Source of the DNA: Parachryseolinea silvisoli
Lineage (GTDB): Bacteria; Bacteroidota; Bacteroidia; Cytophagales; Cyclobacteriaceae
Assembly: GCF_021190955.1 (NCBI RefSeq)
Contig: NZ_JAIOAO010000004.1
Span: forward strand, 124,001 to 188,000
Direction: 5' to 3'
Length of the DNA: 64,000 nucleotides
Made by a program: the position numbers and the translations under genes. Below, in pieces: positions 16,623 to 25,192 of the stretch. Position 1 is the stretch's first letter, and each line of letters begins with the position of its first letter. The notes beneath the pieces were generated by a model. It was given only the letters and a program-made list of their open reading frames with translations, searched no databases and was not told the origin of the DNA.

Positions 16623-17978
16623 CTATACAAATGCGCTGTGACCTGTGATCGAGCGGCCTACTATCAAGGTATTGATCTCCTTCGTGCCTTCGTATGAATA
16701 GATGGCTTCCGCGTCGGCGACGAAGCGGGCAATGTCGTATTCAATGAGAATGCCGTTGCCGCCAAACAGCTCGCGGGCGTGGCTGACAATGTCGCGGGTG
16801 CGCAGCGTGCAGAATACTTTGGCCAGCGAGGCTTGTTCGTCGGTGAGCTTGCCGTTGTCTTGCAGTTGTGACAGGCGGCAGACCATGGTTTGCATCGCGG
16901 TGAGGTTGCTCAGCATTTGTACCAGCAAGTCTTGTACCAGCTGGAAGCTGCTGATCGTGCGGCCGAATTGTTTGCGCTCGTTGGTGTACTGCAGGGCGCT
17001 TTCGTAGGCGCCGCGTGCACAGCCCACCGCTTGCCAGGCTACGCCGGCACGGGTCATGCGCAGTACGTTGGCGGTGTCCTTAAATGAATTTGCGTTTTGC
17101 AGCCGGTTGCTTTCGGGTACGGCGCAGTTCGTGAGTGTAATGAGCGCGTTTTGTACAATGCGCAGGGCCATTTTGCCGCGGATCTTTTCAGCCTTGAAGC
17201 CCTCGAATCCTTTTTCAACAATAAAGCCTTTTACGTTTCCGTCGTCGAGGTCGCGCGCCCAGATTATTACGAGGTCGGCGAAGGTGGCATTGCCGATCCA
17301 TTTCTTTTGACCGTTGAGAATCCACGTGTCGCCTTCACGCTTGCAGGTACAGGTGAGACCGCCGGCGGCGCCCGAGCCTACTTCCGGTTCGGTCAGGCCG
17401 AAGGCGCCAATCTTTTCCATGCGCTGCATGGACGGCAGCCATTGCTGCTTTTGTTCTTCCGAGCCACAGTGGTAGATCGAACCCATGGCGAGACCGCTTT
17501 GCACGCCGAAGAACGTAGACGTAGAGCAATCGACACGGGCCATTTCCATGGCCAGAAATCCTTCGAGCAAGTTCGACTTGCCGGGGCAGCCATACCCCTG
17601 GTAGGTCAGGCCGCAGATGTTAAGCTTGGCCATCTCGGGAATGATGTGATGCGGAAATTCATCCTTGAGCCAATATTCGTTGGCGATGGGAGCGATGTGC
17701 TCGCGCATGAACTCGCGCACTTGAAGTTGAATGGCGCGCTCTTCGGGCGTCAGCCATTCCTTCAGGTCATAGAAGTCGCCGTCTACTTCTGGAAAGGCGT
17801 GTTTCTTTTTACCGCCTTCCATAAACTTCATGAGCTTTTGCAGGTCTTCCGGCTTCATCGAGCTGACCAACCCGACCATTTTATTCAGGTCTACTTTTGC
17901 GGCGAGCGTACCGATCTTGTCAAGGTCGAGTTGCTGGAGTAGTCCTACCGTGGCTTTTATTTTTTTGAAGATAGACAT
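16623..17978 (-). CDS. acyl-CoA dehydrogenase (glutaryl-CoA dehydrogenase-like)
   Basis: A flavoenzyme that oxidises acyl-CoA thioesters. Start ATG at 17978 (MSIFKKIKATVG) gives 451 residues; a possible start at 18014 would add 12 unlikely residues. The first 70 residues are an unusual helical extension before the ordinary domain (LTPEERAIQLQVREFMREHIAP). FAD/substrate motifs FGLTEPEVGSGAAG, the helical NERKQFGRTISSFQL and LFGGNGI are present. The segment YSYEGTKEINTLIVGRSITG resembles glutaryl-CoA dehydrogenase, with the glutamate of EGT as catalytic base. Substrate is inferred only. Confidence 0.88.
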   Translation of the reverse strand: MSIFKKIKATVGLLQQLDLDKIGTLAAKVDLNKMVGLVSSMKPEDLQKLMKFMEGGKKKHAFPEVDGDFYDLKEWLTPEERAIQLQVREFMREHIAPIANEYWLKDEFPHHIIPEMAKLNICGLTYQGYGCPGKSNLLEGFLAMEMARVDCSTSTFFGVQSGLAMGSIYHCGSEEQKQQWLPSMQRMEKIGAFGLTEPEVGSGAAGGLTCTCKREGDTWILNGQKKWIGNATFADLVIIWARDLDDGNVKGFIVEKGFEGFKAEKIRGKMALRIVQNALITLTNCAVPESNRLQNANSFKDTANVLRMTRAGVAWQAVGCARGAYESALQYTNERKQFGRTISSFQLVQDLLVQMLSNLTAMQTMVCRLSQLQDNGKLTDEQASLAKVFCTLRTRDIVSHARELFGGNGILIEYDIARFVADAEAIYSYEGTKEINTLIVGRSITGHSAFV

Positions 17979-18189
17979 ATACAGAATATTGACGAATACA
18001 GCCAAAGTAACCATAATTTGGATTCGCCTGACGCCAGCTGTGGAAGATTGGAAACGGCCACCTTGGGGAAGGGTGTTGTCGTGCTTTTAAAATGTTGTTT
18101 TACAGGGAGTTGTAGGCCGCTTGCGACGCTTTTCCGATGGCACAGAAATTTAATCTTTACCCGGAAATACCACTAAAAAAGATACCATT

Positions 18190-18615
18190 ATGGCAACAAT
18201 AGAAAAAAATTACGAAGTGGATAACCGCACCGGGTTAAACCACGAAGGACTGGCTGCCAACACGCCCGTACGCCGTTTGACGGCGACGTCCATCATCGGC
18301 GATCGCGTAGAAAATGAGCAAGGCGACAACCTCGGTAAGATTGAAAACCTCATGGTCAATCTTCACGATGGCAGCATCGAATATGCGGTGATTGATTTCG
18401 GCTCATTCCTCGGCATGGGCGGTAAGCTCTTTGCTATACCGTTCTCCGAATTGCACATCGATGAAGAGCGCGAGCTGTTTATTGTAAGACGCAGTAAGGA
18501 GTATCTGAAACAAATTCCAGGCTTTGACAAAAATCACTGGCCGGATACCAATGACCACTCGTACTTCAACGATGTAAATATGTATTGGGGATCATCCTAT
18601 TATACACAGCCTTAG
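18190..18615 (+). CDS. PRC-barrel domain protein
   Basis: 141 residues, cytoplasmic. The PRC-barrel (about 30-105) is recognised from SIIGDRVENEQGDNLGKIENLMV, split at about 37-58, and IEYAVIDFGSFLGMGGKLFAIPF. The C-terminal 40 residues (HWPDTNDHSYFNDVNMYWG) are acidic and aromatic. Such proteins occur in bacterial stress and envelope contexts, but no specific role can be given. Monocistronic, with a strong terminator. Confidence 0.88.
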   Translation: MATIEKNYEVDNRTGLNHEGLAANTPVRRLTATSIIGDRVENEQGDNLGKIENLMVNLHDGSIEYAVIDFGSFLGMGGKLFAIPFSELHIDEERELFIVRRSKEYLKQIPGFDKNHWPDTNDHSYFNDVNMYWGSSYYTQP

Positions 18616-18635
18616 AGCAAGAATAGGATGTAAGG

Positions 18636-18671
18636 AAAGGCGGCCCCGATGTTTACCGGGGCCGCCTTTTT
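18636..18671 (+). terminator. rho-independent terminator
   Basis: A 13-bp stem AAAGGCGGCCCCG / CGGGGCCGCCTTT with an 8-nt loop and a T-run, after the PRC-barrel gene. Confidence 0.9.
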
Positions 18672-18721
18672 GTTTACGTGATATGCGGTAGCATGCAAGC
18701 GCGTAGCGCACAGGCTCTCCG

Positions 18722-19501
18722 CTATATATCTGAATATGGCGCGGCATTTAAAAGATACTGCGTATTCTTCAACATGTTATTCTTATACTCCGGCGCAGCC
18801 AGCAACTTTTTCCACTCCGCATCCTCTACGAACGTCTTCCAATGCTCTTCGCGCGACGCGCGGTTATCAAATGAAGTCATGTACATGAAGTTGGGTCTGT
18901 TGGCGCCCGCTAATACTTCTGCATAGAATACTGCATTAAAGCCAAGGCGATGGAAGAGCTTAATTTCTCCGCCTTCGTTGAACATGTGTATTTTATTACG
19001 GGAGATTTTCTCCGTGTGTCCTTCATAACTCCGGAGCTCATAAATACGGTCAGGCTGTGGGCCTTTTAGTGTGGGCATTGTCATCACAGGCGCGTCGGCA
19101 AGGGCTTGCAGCAGGATGCTCTCGATGCGGCTATACGGCGGCGAGGTGTAGGGTGCGTCGATGTAGTCGCGACCGGCAGTTTGATATTGTTTATCTTTTT
19201 CGAGGGTTTGGCTAAGGGTTGTGAACTGTTCTACTGTCTGATAGGGAATCAGCACAACGATACGCTTGCCGGCATAGGTGGTGTCCGTGGCGATCGGCGT
19301 GAACACACCCACGCGGGCGATGCCTGCACGATGCAATGCCGGCAGGTAAGCATCTTTCAGGAACCTGTGCAGGCGATCGGCCTGGTCGGGCTGACCGATA
19401 TGATAAATGCGGATCTCGTAGAACTGGCGTTTGGGGGCCGTTGCGGCGTGCACGGCCAGACCCGCCAGCAACAAACAGGTGAGGGAAAGAAGTTTCATCA
19501 T
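18722..19501 (-). CDS. exported NIPSNAP-family protein
   Basis: 259 residues. The signal peptide is residues 1-19 (MMKLLSLTCLLLAGLAVHA). Two NIPSNAP ferredoxin-like domains follow: the first starts RQFYEIRIYHIGQPDQADRL and the second RIYELRSYEGHTEKI, with the typical RPNFMYMTSFDNRASREEHW near the end. The function of bacterial NIPSNAP proteins is not established. It is divergent from the tetR operon with a 155-bp gap; TACCTTCG on the minus strand near 19520-19530 is a possible -7 element. Confidence 0.9.
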   Translation of the reverse strand: MMKLLSLTCLLLAGLAVHAATAPKRQFYEIRIYHIGQPDQADRLHRFLKDAYLPALHRAGIARVGVFTPIATDTTYAGKRIVVLIPYQTVEQFTTLSQTLEKDKQYQTAGRDYIDAPYTSPPYSRIESILLQALADAPVMTMPTLKGPQPDRIYELRSYEGHTEKISRNKIHMFNEGGEIKLFHRLGFNAVFYAEVLAGANRPNFMYMTSFDNRASREEHWKTFVEDAEWKKLLAAPEYKNNMLKNTQYLLNAAPYSDI

Positions 19502-19617
19502 AAAGGGTTGTTACGTTTGAACGAAGGTAACAAACGTTTTAATAACGCAATTAAGGGGATGTGATCAATCGCTGAAAAGACAGGAGCAGTGGTCAGAAAG
19601 AAAAAAATGGGTTGGAA

Positions 19618-19647
19618 AATATAAGTGAACGAACATTCATTTATATT
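19618..19647. promoter_or_regulatory. 30-bp imperfect palindrome, probable TetR operator
   Basis: The two halves AATATAAgTGAAcG and its mirrored counterpart ending TTCAtTTATATT match at 12 of 15 positions. The site overlaps the tetR -7 element TATATTTG (19642-19649) and ends 9 nt before the tetR ATG, the layout expected for autorepression. Confidence 0.65.
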
Positions 19648-19649
19648 TG
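19642..19649 (+). promoter_or_regulatory. -7 promoter element of the tetR operon
   Basis: TATATTTG, a perfect TAnnTTTG, lies only 7 nt before the ATG at 19657. It overlaps the palindromic operator. Confidence 0.55.
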
Positions 19650-19656
19650 TGTCGTT

Positions 19657-20250
19657 ATGCGAGCACGTGACGAACTGAAAGAAGAGGCCATCCGCGAGGA
19701 AGCACTCAAGATGATCGTAGAGAAGGGGTTTGATGGATTGAGTATGCAGAAACTGGCAAAGGCTGCCGGCGTTTCTCCGGCCACCATTTACATCTACTAC
19801 AAAGATCGCGACGACCTGATCGTGCAGCTGTGGGTGCATGAGATGGATAAAATGATCGATGCCACACTGAAAGATTTCGATCCCGATGCCCCCTTTGCCG
19901 AGGGCCTGCGCGTGCAATGGATGAACCGGGCACGCTACAGCATCGAGAACCCTCTCAATTCAGAATTTTTAGAACAGATAAAACATTCTCCCTACCATAA
20001 CGTCTCCATCGACAAGGTGGATCCCCGGTTCCTGGAAGCGATGCAGCGGTTTGTGCACAACGGCATTCGTCGCAAGGAGGTGGTGAAACTGCCGATGGAG
20101 GTATACTGGTCTATTGCTTTTGCCCCTTTGTATAACCTGGTGCGGATGCACATGGCGGGTCGTGGGTTGGGAGGTCGTCAGCCGTTTGTGCTGGATGATA
20201 AGATGTTGGAACAAACACTCAAACTTGTTATTAAAGCGCTGACGCCATGA
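19657..20250 (+). CDS. TetR/AcrR family transcriptional regulator
   Basis: 197 residues from ATG 19657 (MRARDELKEEAIREEA). An upstream in-frame start at 19612 would read through the operator. The N-terminal helix-turn-helix (about 8-55) shows MIVEKGFDGLSMQKLAKAAG and VSPATIYIYYKDRDDLI, typical of TetR. The C-terminal ligand domain is not assignable to a ligand. It heads an operon with a small protein (4-bp ATGA overlap) and an MFS exporter, so it probably represses that exporter and itself. Confidence 0.93.
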   Translation: MRARDELKEEAIREEALKMIVEKGFDGLSMQKLAKAAGVSPATIYIYYKDRDDLIVQLWVHEMDKMIDATLKDFDPDAPFAEGLRVQWMNRARYSIENPLNSEFLEQIKHSPYHNVSIDKVDPRFLEAMQRFVHNGIRRKEVVKLPMEVYWSIAFAPLYNLVRMHMAGRGLGGRQPFVLDDKMLEQTLKLVIKALTP

Positions 20251-20516
20251 TTCTTCGACCTTTAAACCCTTCTGCCATGACACGATACCCGCAAGAGACT
20301 CCGACCATTCTGGTGTTAAAAACCAACATCGCCGACCAGGCATGCCTCCGCAAAATCGCTCCTGTGTTGAGTGGCGATAAACGTATTCTGCGGTGGAATG
20401 TAGACCAGCAGGACGTAGACAACGTGTTGCGCATCGAATGTGAGGAGCTCACGTACGAAGACATCTTCCACATGGTCCTGAAGGCCGGCCTGTGGTGTGA
20501 AGAATTACCCGACTAA
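20247..20516 (+). CDS. small protein with HMA/ferredoxin-like pattern
   Basis: 89 residues if it starts at the ATG overlapping the tetR stop; the ATG at 20277 (79 residues, MTRYPQETPTILVLKTNI) is an equally possible start. The pattern TILVLKTNIADQACLRKIAPVL, split at about 18-39, then ILRWNVDQQDVDNVLRIE and a C-terminal ALPHA segment resembles the beta-alpha-beta fold of metal-binding HMA domains. The CxxC metal site is absent. The fold is inferred from pattern only; function unknown. Confidence 0.72.
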   Translation: MILRPLNPSAMTRYPQETPTILVLKTNIADQACLRKIAPVLSGDKRILRWNVDQQDVDNVLRIECEELTYEDIFHMVLKAGLWCEELPD

Positions 20517-20540
20517 GCCGGCCGCTATAAAATTATCTTT

Positions 20541-21830
20541 ATGACAAAACAGAAAATCTTTACAGGATATGAGGTGTTTATGATCGCCATCCTGACGTTC
20601 ATACAATTTACCGTCATTCTCGACTTTATGGTGCTCTCCCCGTTGGGAGCCATTCTGATGCCTACGCTGAAGATTACGCCGCCGCAGTTCGGTATGGTCG
20701 TCTCCGCCTACGCGTTCAGTGCCGGTGGCGCGGGCCTGTTGGCAGCAGGCTTTGCCGACAAGTTCGACCGCAAGAAAATGCTGTTGTTCTTTTACGCTGG
20801 CTTTGTACTGGGCACTGCGTTGTGCGCCTGGGCACCCAATTATCACTACCTCCTGATTGCCCGTATTGTCACAGGGGTGTTTGCCGGTGTGATCGGGTCG
20901 ATCGCCTTTGCTATCATTACCGACCTGTTCCGCATGGAAGTACGCGGCCGTGTCATGGGCTTTGTGCAGATGGCCTTTGCGGGCAGCCAGGTCTTAGGTA
21001 TACCCATCGGCTTGATCCTCGCGAATCATTGGGGCTGGCACGCACCGTTTACCATGATTGTCGCCGTGAGCGCGATCGTCGGTGTCATCATCGTGGTGTA
21101 TATGAAACCCGTTACGTCGCACCTGCAAGAGCGGGCAAAGGCCAACGCCGTCCAACACTTGCTGACGACGGTGCAGAAGCCGCACTACCTGCGTGCCTTT
21201 GCGGCTACGACCTTACTGGCTACCGGCGGGTTTATGCTCATGCCGTTTGCCAGTGCCTTTAGTGTAAACAACCTGCATATCAGTCTGAAGCAGCTTCCCA
21301 TTTTGTATATGATCACCGGCATCTTTTCGATGGCTACCGGTCCCTTCATCGGCCGCCTCTCGGATGCTAAAGGCAAGTATCCCGTATTTATTGCGGGTTC
21401 TATACTGGCCATGGTCATGGCGATCATTTACTGTAACCTCGGTGTTACGCCGCTGTGGATCGTGGTGATCATTTCATGTATCATGTTCACCGGGGTGTCG
21501 TCGCGCATCATCTCTTCATCGGCGTTGCTGTCGGCCGTGCCGGCACCGCATGATCGCGGCGCATTTATGAGCATCAACGCATCGGTGCAACAGATCGCGG
21601 GAGGTATTGCTACATTCATCGCAGGATTAATTGTAATAGAGACGCCAAGCGGTTATCTCGAACGGTACGACATGCTGGGCTATACGGTGTCCGCCGCCAT
21701 GATTCTGACTATCGCGATGATGTATTCCGTCAATCGTTATGTGCAGCAACAGACCGCCGCGCGCGCCGTGGCTACTGCTGTCCCCGGAACGCCTGTTTCA
21801 GCGGTACCAGCAGATACTCAAGGCCATTGA
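20541..21830 (+). CDS. MFS transporter (drug-efflux type)
   Basis: 429 residues with about 12 hydrophobic helices. The motif AGFADKFDRKKML between helices 2 and 3 is the MFS motif A (GxLaDrxGrkxxl). RIVTGVFAGVIGSIAFAIITD, split at about 108-128, is the helix 4 signature of the drug:H+ antiporters. It is in an operon with a TetR repressor, which supports efflux of a toxic compound; the substrate is unknown. Its 3' end overlaps the convergent DUF3820 gene by 59 bp. Confidence 0.92.
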   Translation: MTKQKIFTGYEVFMIAILTFIQFTVILDFMVLSPLGAILMPTLKITPPQFGMVVSAYAFSAGGAGLLAAGFADKFDRKKMLLFFYAGFVLGTALCAWAPNYHYLLIARIVTGVFAGVIGSIAFAIITDLFRMEVRGRVMGFVQMAFAGSQVLGIPIGLILANHWGWHAPFTMIVAVSAIVGVIIVVYMKPVTSHLQERAKANAVQHLLTTVQKPHYLRAFAATTLLATGGFMLMPFASAFSVNNLHISLKQLPILYMITGIFSMATGPFIGRLSDAKGKYPVFIAGSILAMVMAIIYCNLGVTPLWIVVIISCIMFTGVSSRIISSSALLSAVPAPHDRGAFMSINASVQQIAGGIATFIAGLIVIETPSGYLERYDMLGYTVSAAMILTIAMMYSVNRYVQQQTAARAVATAVPGTPVSAVPADTQGH

Positions 21831-22023
21831 TCCTGATCTCATACATGGTGGATAGGATCATGCCCAGTTTGCCCGCGGGAAAACCCTCGCGGGCAAACCA
21901 TTCTAAGTAATGTACGGGCAAGTCACAGATGATCGTTTCCTTGTATTTGCCAAACGGCATACGCATGGTCACGATCTTCTTTAATATATCGGGGTCGGTG
22001 GCCTGGGGCATTACGGGTTCCAT
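21772..22023 (-). CDS. DUF3820 family protein
   Basis: 83 residues from ATG 22023 (MEPVMPQATDPDILKK); a longer in-frame reading to 22134 would run into the ClC gene and is rejected. The core MRMPFGKYKETIICDLPVHY followed by LEWFAREGFPAGKLG and MYEIRINGLEYLL is the DUF3820 pattern (putative quorum-sensing-regulated factor family, role unproven). Its last 59 bp overlap the end of the MFS gene on the other strand. It lies 11 bp after the ClC gene and may be co-transcribed with it. Confidence 0.85.
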   Translation of the reverse strand: MEPVMPQATDPDILKKIVTMRMPFGKYKETIICDLPVHYLEWFAREGFPAGKLGMILSTMYEIRINGLEYLLVPLKQAFRGQQ

Positions 22024-22034
22024 ACGTCGTTGGC

Positions 22035-23807
22035 TTATACTGATTGCAATAACTCTTCGCGGTATTTTGCCAGGATGCTGGACTTTGATACAAAGCCCAG
22101 ATACGTAGCGTTGTCCACCACGGGCAAGCTCCACTGGTTGGTTTCTTCAAACTTTTTAAGAATGCTATGAAAGTTGTCTTGCGGCGAGATAACCGCCGGC
22201 AGGGGACTCATGAGGTCACGCACCCAAATTTTTTCGTACTGGTCGTGCTTAAAGATGATGTTCCGCACGTTGTCGAGGTATACCAGCCCCACCAGCTCAT
22301 TGTCGGTCAGCACGGGAAAGATGTTGCGACTGGACGTAGAGATCGCTTTCACAAGATCTTGTAACGTCTCGTTCGAGTGGATGACCGAGAAGTTTTTTTC
22401 GATCAGGTCTACAATCTCCAGGCGGCTCAGCAGCGTCTTATCGCGGTCTTCAATCGGCGAGCGCAGTTTTTGCGAAAGCTTTTTGGCTTCCATCGACAAT
22501 GGCTCGACGTAGTGCGCAACGGTAACGCTAATAGCTGAAACGATCATGAGCGGGATCATCAGTTCATAGCCGCCGGTGATTTCGGCGATCAGGAATATTG
22601 CGGTCAGCGGCGCATAAAACACACCGCTGAGCAGGCCTGCCATGGCAACCAACGTAAAGTTTGTCTCCGGGATGTGTGCCAGGCCTGACAGGTTAATAAG
22701 CCGGGCGAATACAAAGCCCAAATAGGCTCCCATGAACAGTGAAGGTCCGAAGGTACCACCGTTGCCGCCACTGCCGATGGTGAGGGCCGCAGCAATACAT
22801 TTAAACAAGGCGGCGCCGCCTAAAAAGAGCAACAGTATATATTCCGAGGAAATGGAGTCCTGGAAGATACTGTTCTGCGCCAGCTCGGCCGGTTTTAATT
22901 GTGACAGCACCTTGATCGTTTCGTAGCCTTCACCGAAGAGCGGCGGAAAGACGATCATTAATATCATAAGCAATACGCCACCCATCAGCACGCGGATAAC
23001 AATATTTTTTATACCCTTCATCTTATCTGTCACCCATTCGAAACTGCGGGCGAAATAAAGTGAGAAGAGCCCGGCCAGAATTCCAAGCGCGATATACCAC
23101 GGCACGTTGTGGTAGTTAAAGGGCTCGGTCAGTGCAAAGGACAGGAGCACACCTTGTGACAGAATAATTTTCGACAGTAAGGCGCCGCAGGCCGCGGAGA
23201 TGATCAGCGGTATAAAGGCCGAAGCGCTTACATCGGTCAGTAATACTTCGATGGCAAAGAGTACACCGGCAATCGGCGAGTTGAACGCTGCCGCAATGCC
23301 GGCGGCGGCGCCACACGCCAGCATGATCGTACGTTCTTTGTACGAGAGCTGGTACATGCGTCCGTAATTCGAGCCAATGGCCGAGCCTGTTGTGACCATC
23401 GGCGACTCCAAGCCGGTAGAGCCACCAAAGCCTACGGTCAGCGCACTGGTAATGAGGTGAGTATACATCTGGCTGGTAGGCAGTACACTTGATTTTTTTG
23501 TGATGGCATAAACAATCTCGGAAGTGCCTTTTTTGAATTCACCCTTCAGTACTTTCTGCACATAAAAGACGGCCAGGCCAATGCCGATAATCGGGAATAA
23601 TGTAAAAAGAAAAAACTCTGAGTAGTTGTGAGAGTAGTAGTGAACAAGCCGCTCGATGCTGTGCACAAAATATTTCAGCACGATTGCCGCCAGCCCTGAC
23701 GAGAGACCCACCAGGATGCTGGAGAGTACAAAGAATTGCCGTGCAGAGAGCTTTTCGTGCACAAACAACATGAACCGACTGACGATACCATGAATACGTT
23801 TAATCAT
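22035..23807 (-). CDS. ClC-family chloride channel/antiporter with two CBS domains
   Basis: 590 residues. The membrane domain (about 15-430) has NSPIAGVLFAIE and GSGGNGGTFGPSLFMGAYLG (canonical NAPLAG and GxFxP regions). The gating region is GLESP where GREGP is usual: the glutamate is kept but the flanking residues differ. The GSGIP ion-selectivity motif appears as KGTSEI. A C-terminal pair of CBS domains (about 460-585; VIHSNETLQDLVKAIS, VVDNATYLGFVS) probably senses a nucleotide. Ion specificity is uncertain. Confidence 0.9.
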   Translation of the reverse strand: MIKRIHGIVSRFMLFVHEKLSARQFFVLSSILVGLSSGLAAIVLKYFVHSIERLVHYYSHNYSEFFLFTLFPIIGIGLAVFYVQKVLKGEFKKGTSEIVYAITKKSSVLPTSQMYTHLITSALTVGFGGSTGLESPMVTTGSAIGSNYGRMYQLSYKERTIMLACGAAAGIAAAFNSPIAGVLFAIEVLLTDVSASAFIPLIISAACGALLSKIILSQGVLLSFALTEPFNYHNVPWYIALGILAGLFSLYFARSFEWVTDKMKGIKNIVIRVLMGGVLLMILMIVFPPLFGEGYETIKVLSQLKPAELAQNSIFQDSISSEYILLLFLGGAALFKCIAAALTIGSGGNGGTFGPSLFMGAYLGFVFARLINLSGLAHIPETNFTLVAMAGLLSGVFYAPLTAIFLIAEITGGYELMIPLMIVSAISVTVAHYVEPLSMEAKKLSQKLRSPIEDRDKTLLSRLEIVDLIEKNFSVIHSNETLQDLVKAISTSSRNIFPVLTDNELVGLVYLDNVRNIIFKHDQYEKIWVRDLMSPLPAVISPQDNFHSILKKFEETNQWSLPVVDNATYLGFVSKSSILAKYREELLQSV

Positions 23808-23843
23808 TCCTATGTCGTTTGGAAGAGGGCAAGATAGAAAAGA

Positions 23844-25139
23844 TCACCGGTTCTCCCAACCCGCAAACTTCGAGCGGAAGTAGAGCATCGAGGCCAGGAT
23901 GAGAACAGCGCCCGACAACGAGATGATGTATCCTGACTGAATAAATACGTGGAGCCAGCTGACCTCAGCATAGCCAAATTCTTTGAAGAACAAGACGCTG
24001 ATGCTGCCCAGGTAACCAAAGGAGTCGGCAATATACATGATGAAGCCGACTGTGCCGGCATAACGAAACGTGGCAATAAGGCGATCAAAAAAGATGCTGT
24101 TGAAGGGCACATAGCCAAGGTACAATCCCAGGCCGATCAGGATCATCCACGTGGGGGCGCTGATGGTGTGCTGCTCAAACAAGTATGTGCTCACTGCGAT
24201 CAGGACCATGCCAGCAGCAATGATGAGGTGATTGATCATCAACGCTAATGCATTGTTCTTGATCAGCATGATGCTGCCAATGATGATGAGTACTGCAATT
24301 GATACGGGCACTTCGGTCGCCGTGAAGATGCTGGAAGATTGTCCGTAGCCCAGGGTCTTCCACACCTCTGCCGAGAAGTTGTCGCGAAAGTCGCGGAAGG
24401 TTGTGAGCAAGATATAGGTTAGCGTAAAGAGGATGATGCCTGGCAGGAACGTACGCACAAAGCGCTTGCGTTCGGCACCGTCCATCGGTTGGCGGCGTGT
24501 ACGCAACGCTTCGTCCAGGGGCGACGGCGGCGGCAGCTTGTCGACAAGCCACAGGAAGGTGAGCATGGGCACGGCAAAAAGCAGGCAGGCTACCAGGGGC
24601 ATCCACATTTCCGATACGTGCCAGTCGTGCATAATAAATGCTCCGGTGGAGCGGGAGAGACCTCCCGAGAAGATAAAGCTTACCGATAGCGCGGCCGTGA
24701 GCACCTCGGTGGTGCGCCGCCCTTCCAGGTAGCCAAACACCATGCCCCATACCATGCCGAGCGGAAAGCCGTTGGTAAAGATAAAGACGATGTTGTACGG
24801 CGGCGGCACCACGGCAAAGAGGAGCCACGAGCCGCTGGCCAGTCCCGTCATGAGCAGAATGCCGAAGGTGCGGGAGTGGGCTTTGAGCTCGGCAATGATC
24901 TTGATGCCGATAAATTTCGAGAGCGCATAGCCCAGCACCTGGGCGATGACAAGCCATACTTTGTAGCTGACGCCCGCAAAGACGAGCCCTTCAAACGTAG
25001 CCGCGGTAAAGGCTTTGCGAAAAGCGAAGATGCAGGTATACAAGCAAAAGACTGCTACCGAGGCGTAGAGCGTGAACCAGAATGTATTGGCGTTCCGGAG
25101 CCAGCGTGTGAGCGGATGTTCAACAAGGGTGGAAGCCAT
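23844..25139 (-). CDS. DUF5690 family MFS-like transporter
   Basis: 431 residues with about 12 hydrophobic helices. The N-terminal stretch FWFTLYASVAVFCLYTCIFAFRKAF, split at about 20-45, and GMVWGMVFGYLEGRRTTEVL are the DUF5690 hallmarks; the family is a Bacteroidota branch of the major facilitator superfamily. Substrate is unknown. It lies 53 bp after the cupin-type regulator on the same strand and is probably controlled by it. Confidence 0.88.
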   Translation of the reverse strand: MASTLVEHPLTRWLRNANTFWFTLYASVAVFCLYTCIFAFRKAFTAATFEGLVFAGVSYKVWLVIAQVLGYALSKFIGIKIIAELKAHSRTFGILLMTGLASGSWLLFAVVPPPYNIVFIFTNGFPLGMVWGMVFGYLEGRRTTEVLTAALSVSFIFSGGLSRSTGAFIMHDWHVSEMWMPLVACLLFAVPMLTFLWLVDKLPPPSPLDEALRTRRQPMDGAERKRFVRTFLPGIILFTLTYILLTTFRDFRDNFSAEVWKTLGYGQSSSIFTATEVPVSIAVLIIIGSIMLIKNNALALMINHLIIAAGMVLIAVSTYLFEQHTISAPTWMILIGLGLYLGYVPFNSIFFDRLIATFRYAGTVGFIMYIADSFGYLGSISVLFFKEFGYAEVSWLHVFIQSGYIISLSGAVLILASMLYFRSKFAGWENR

Positions 25140-25192
25140 TCTAATACCGGCGCGTCAGCGCCCGGTGCAATATGGCTATTTTTCAGTAAAGT

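Noticed and set aside
17097-17942. 281-residue open frame on the plus strand
   Set aside because: Antisense to the acyl-CoA dehydrogenase; sequence is low in family-like blocks.
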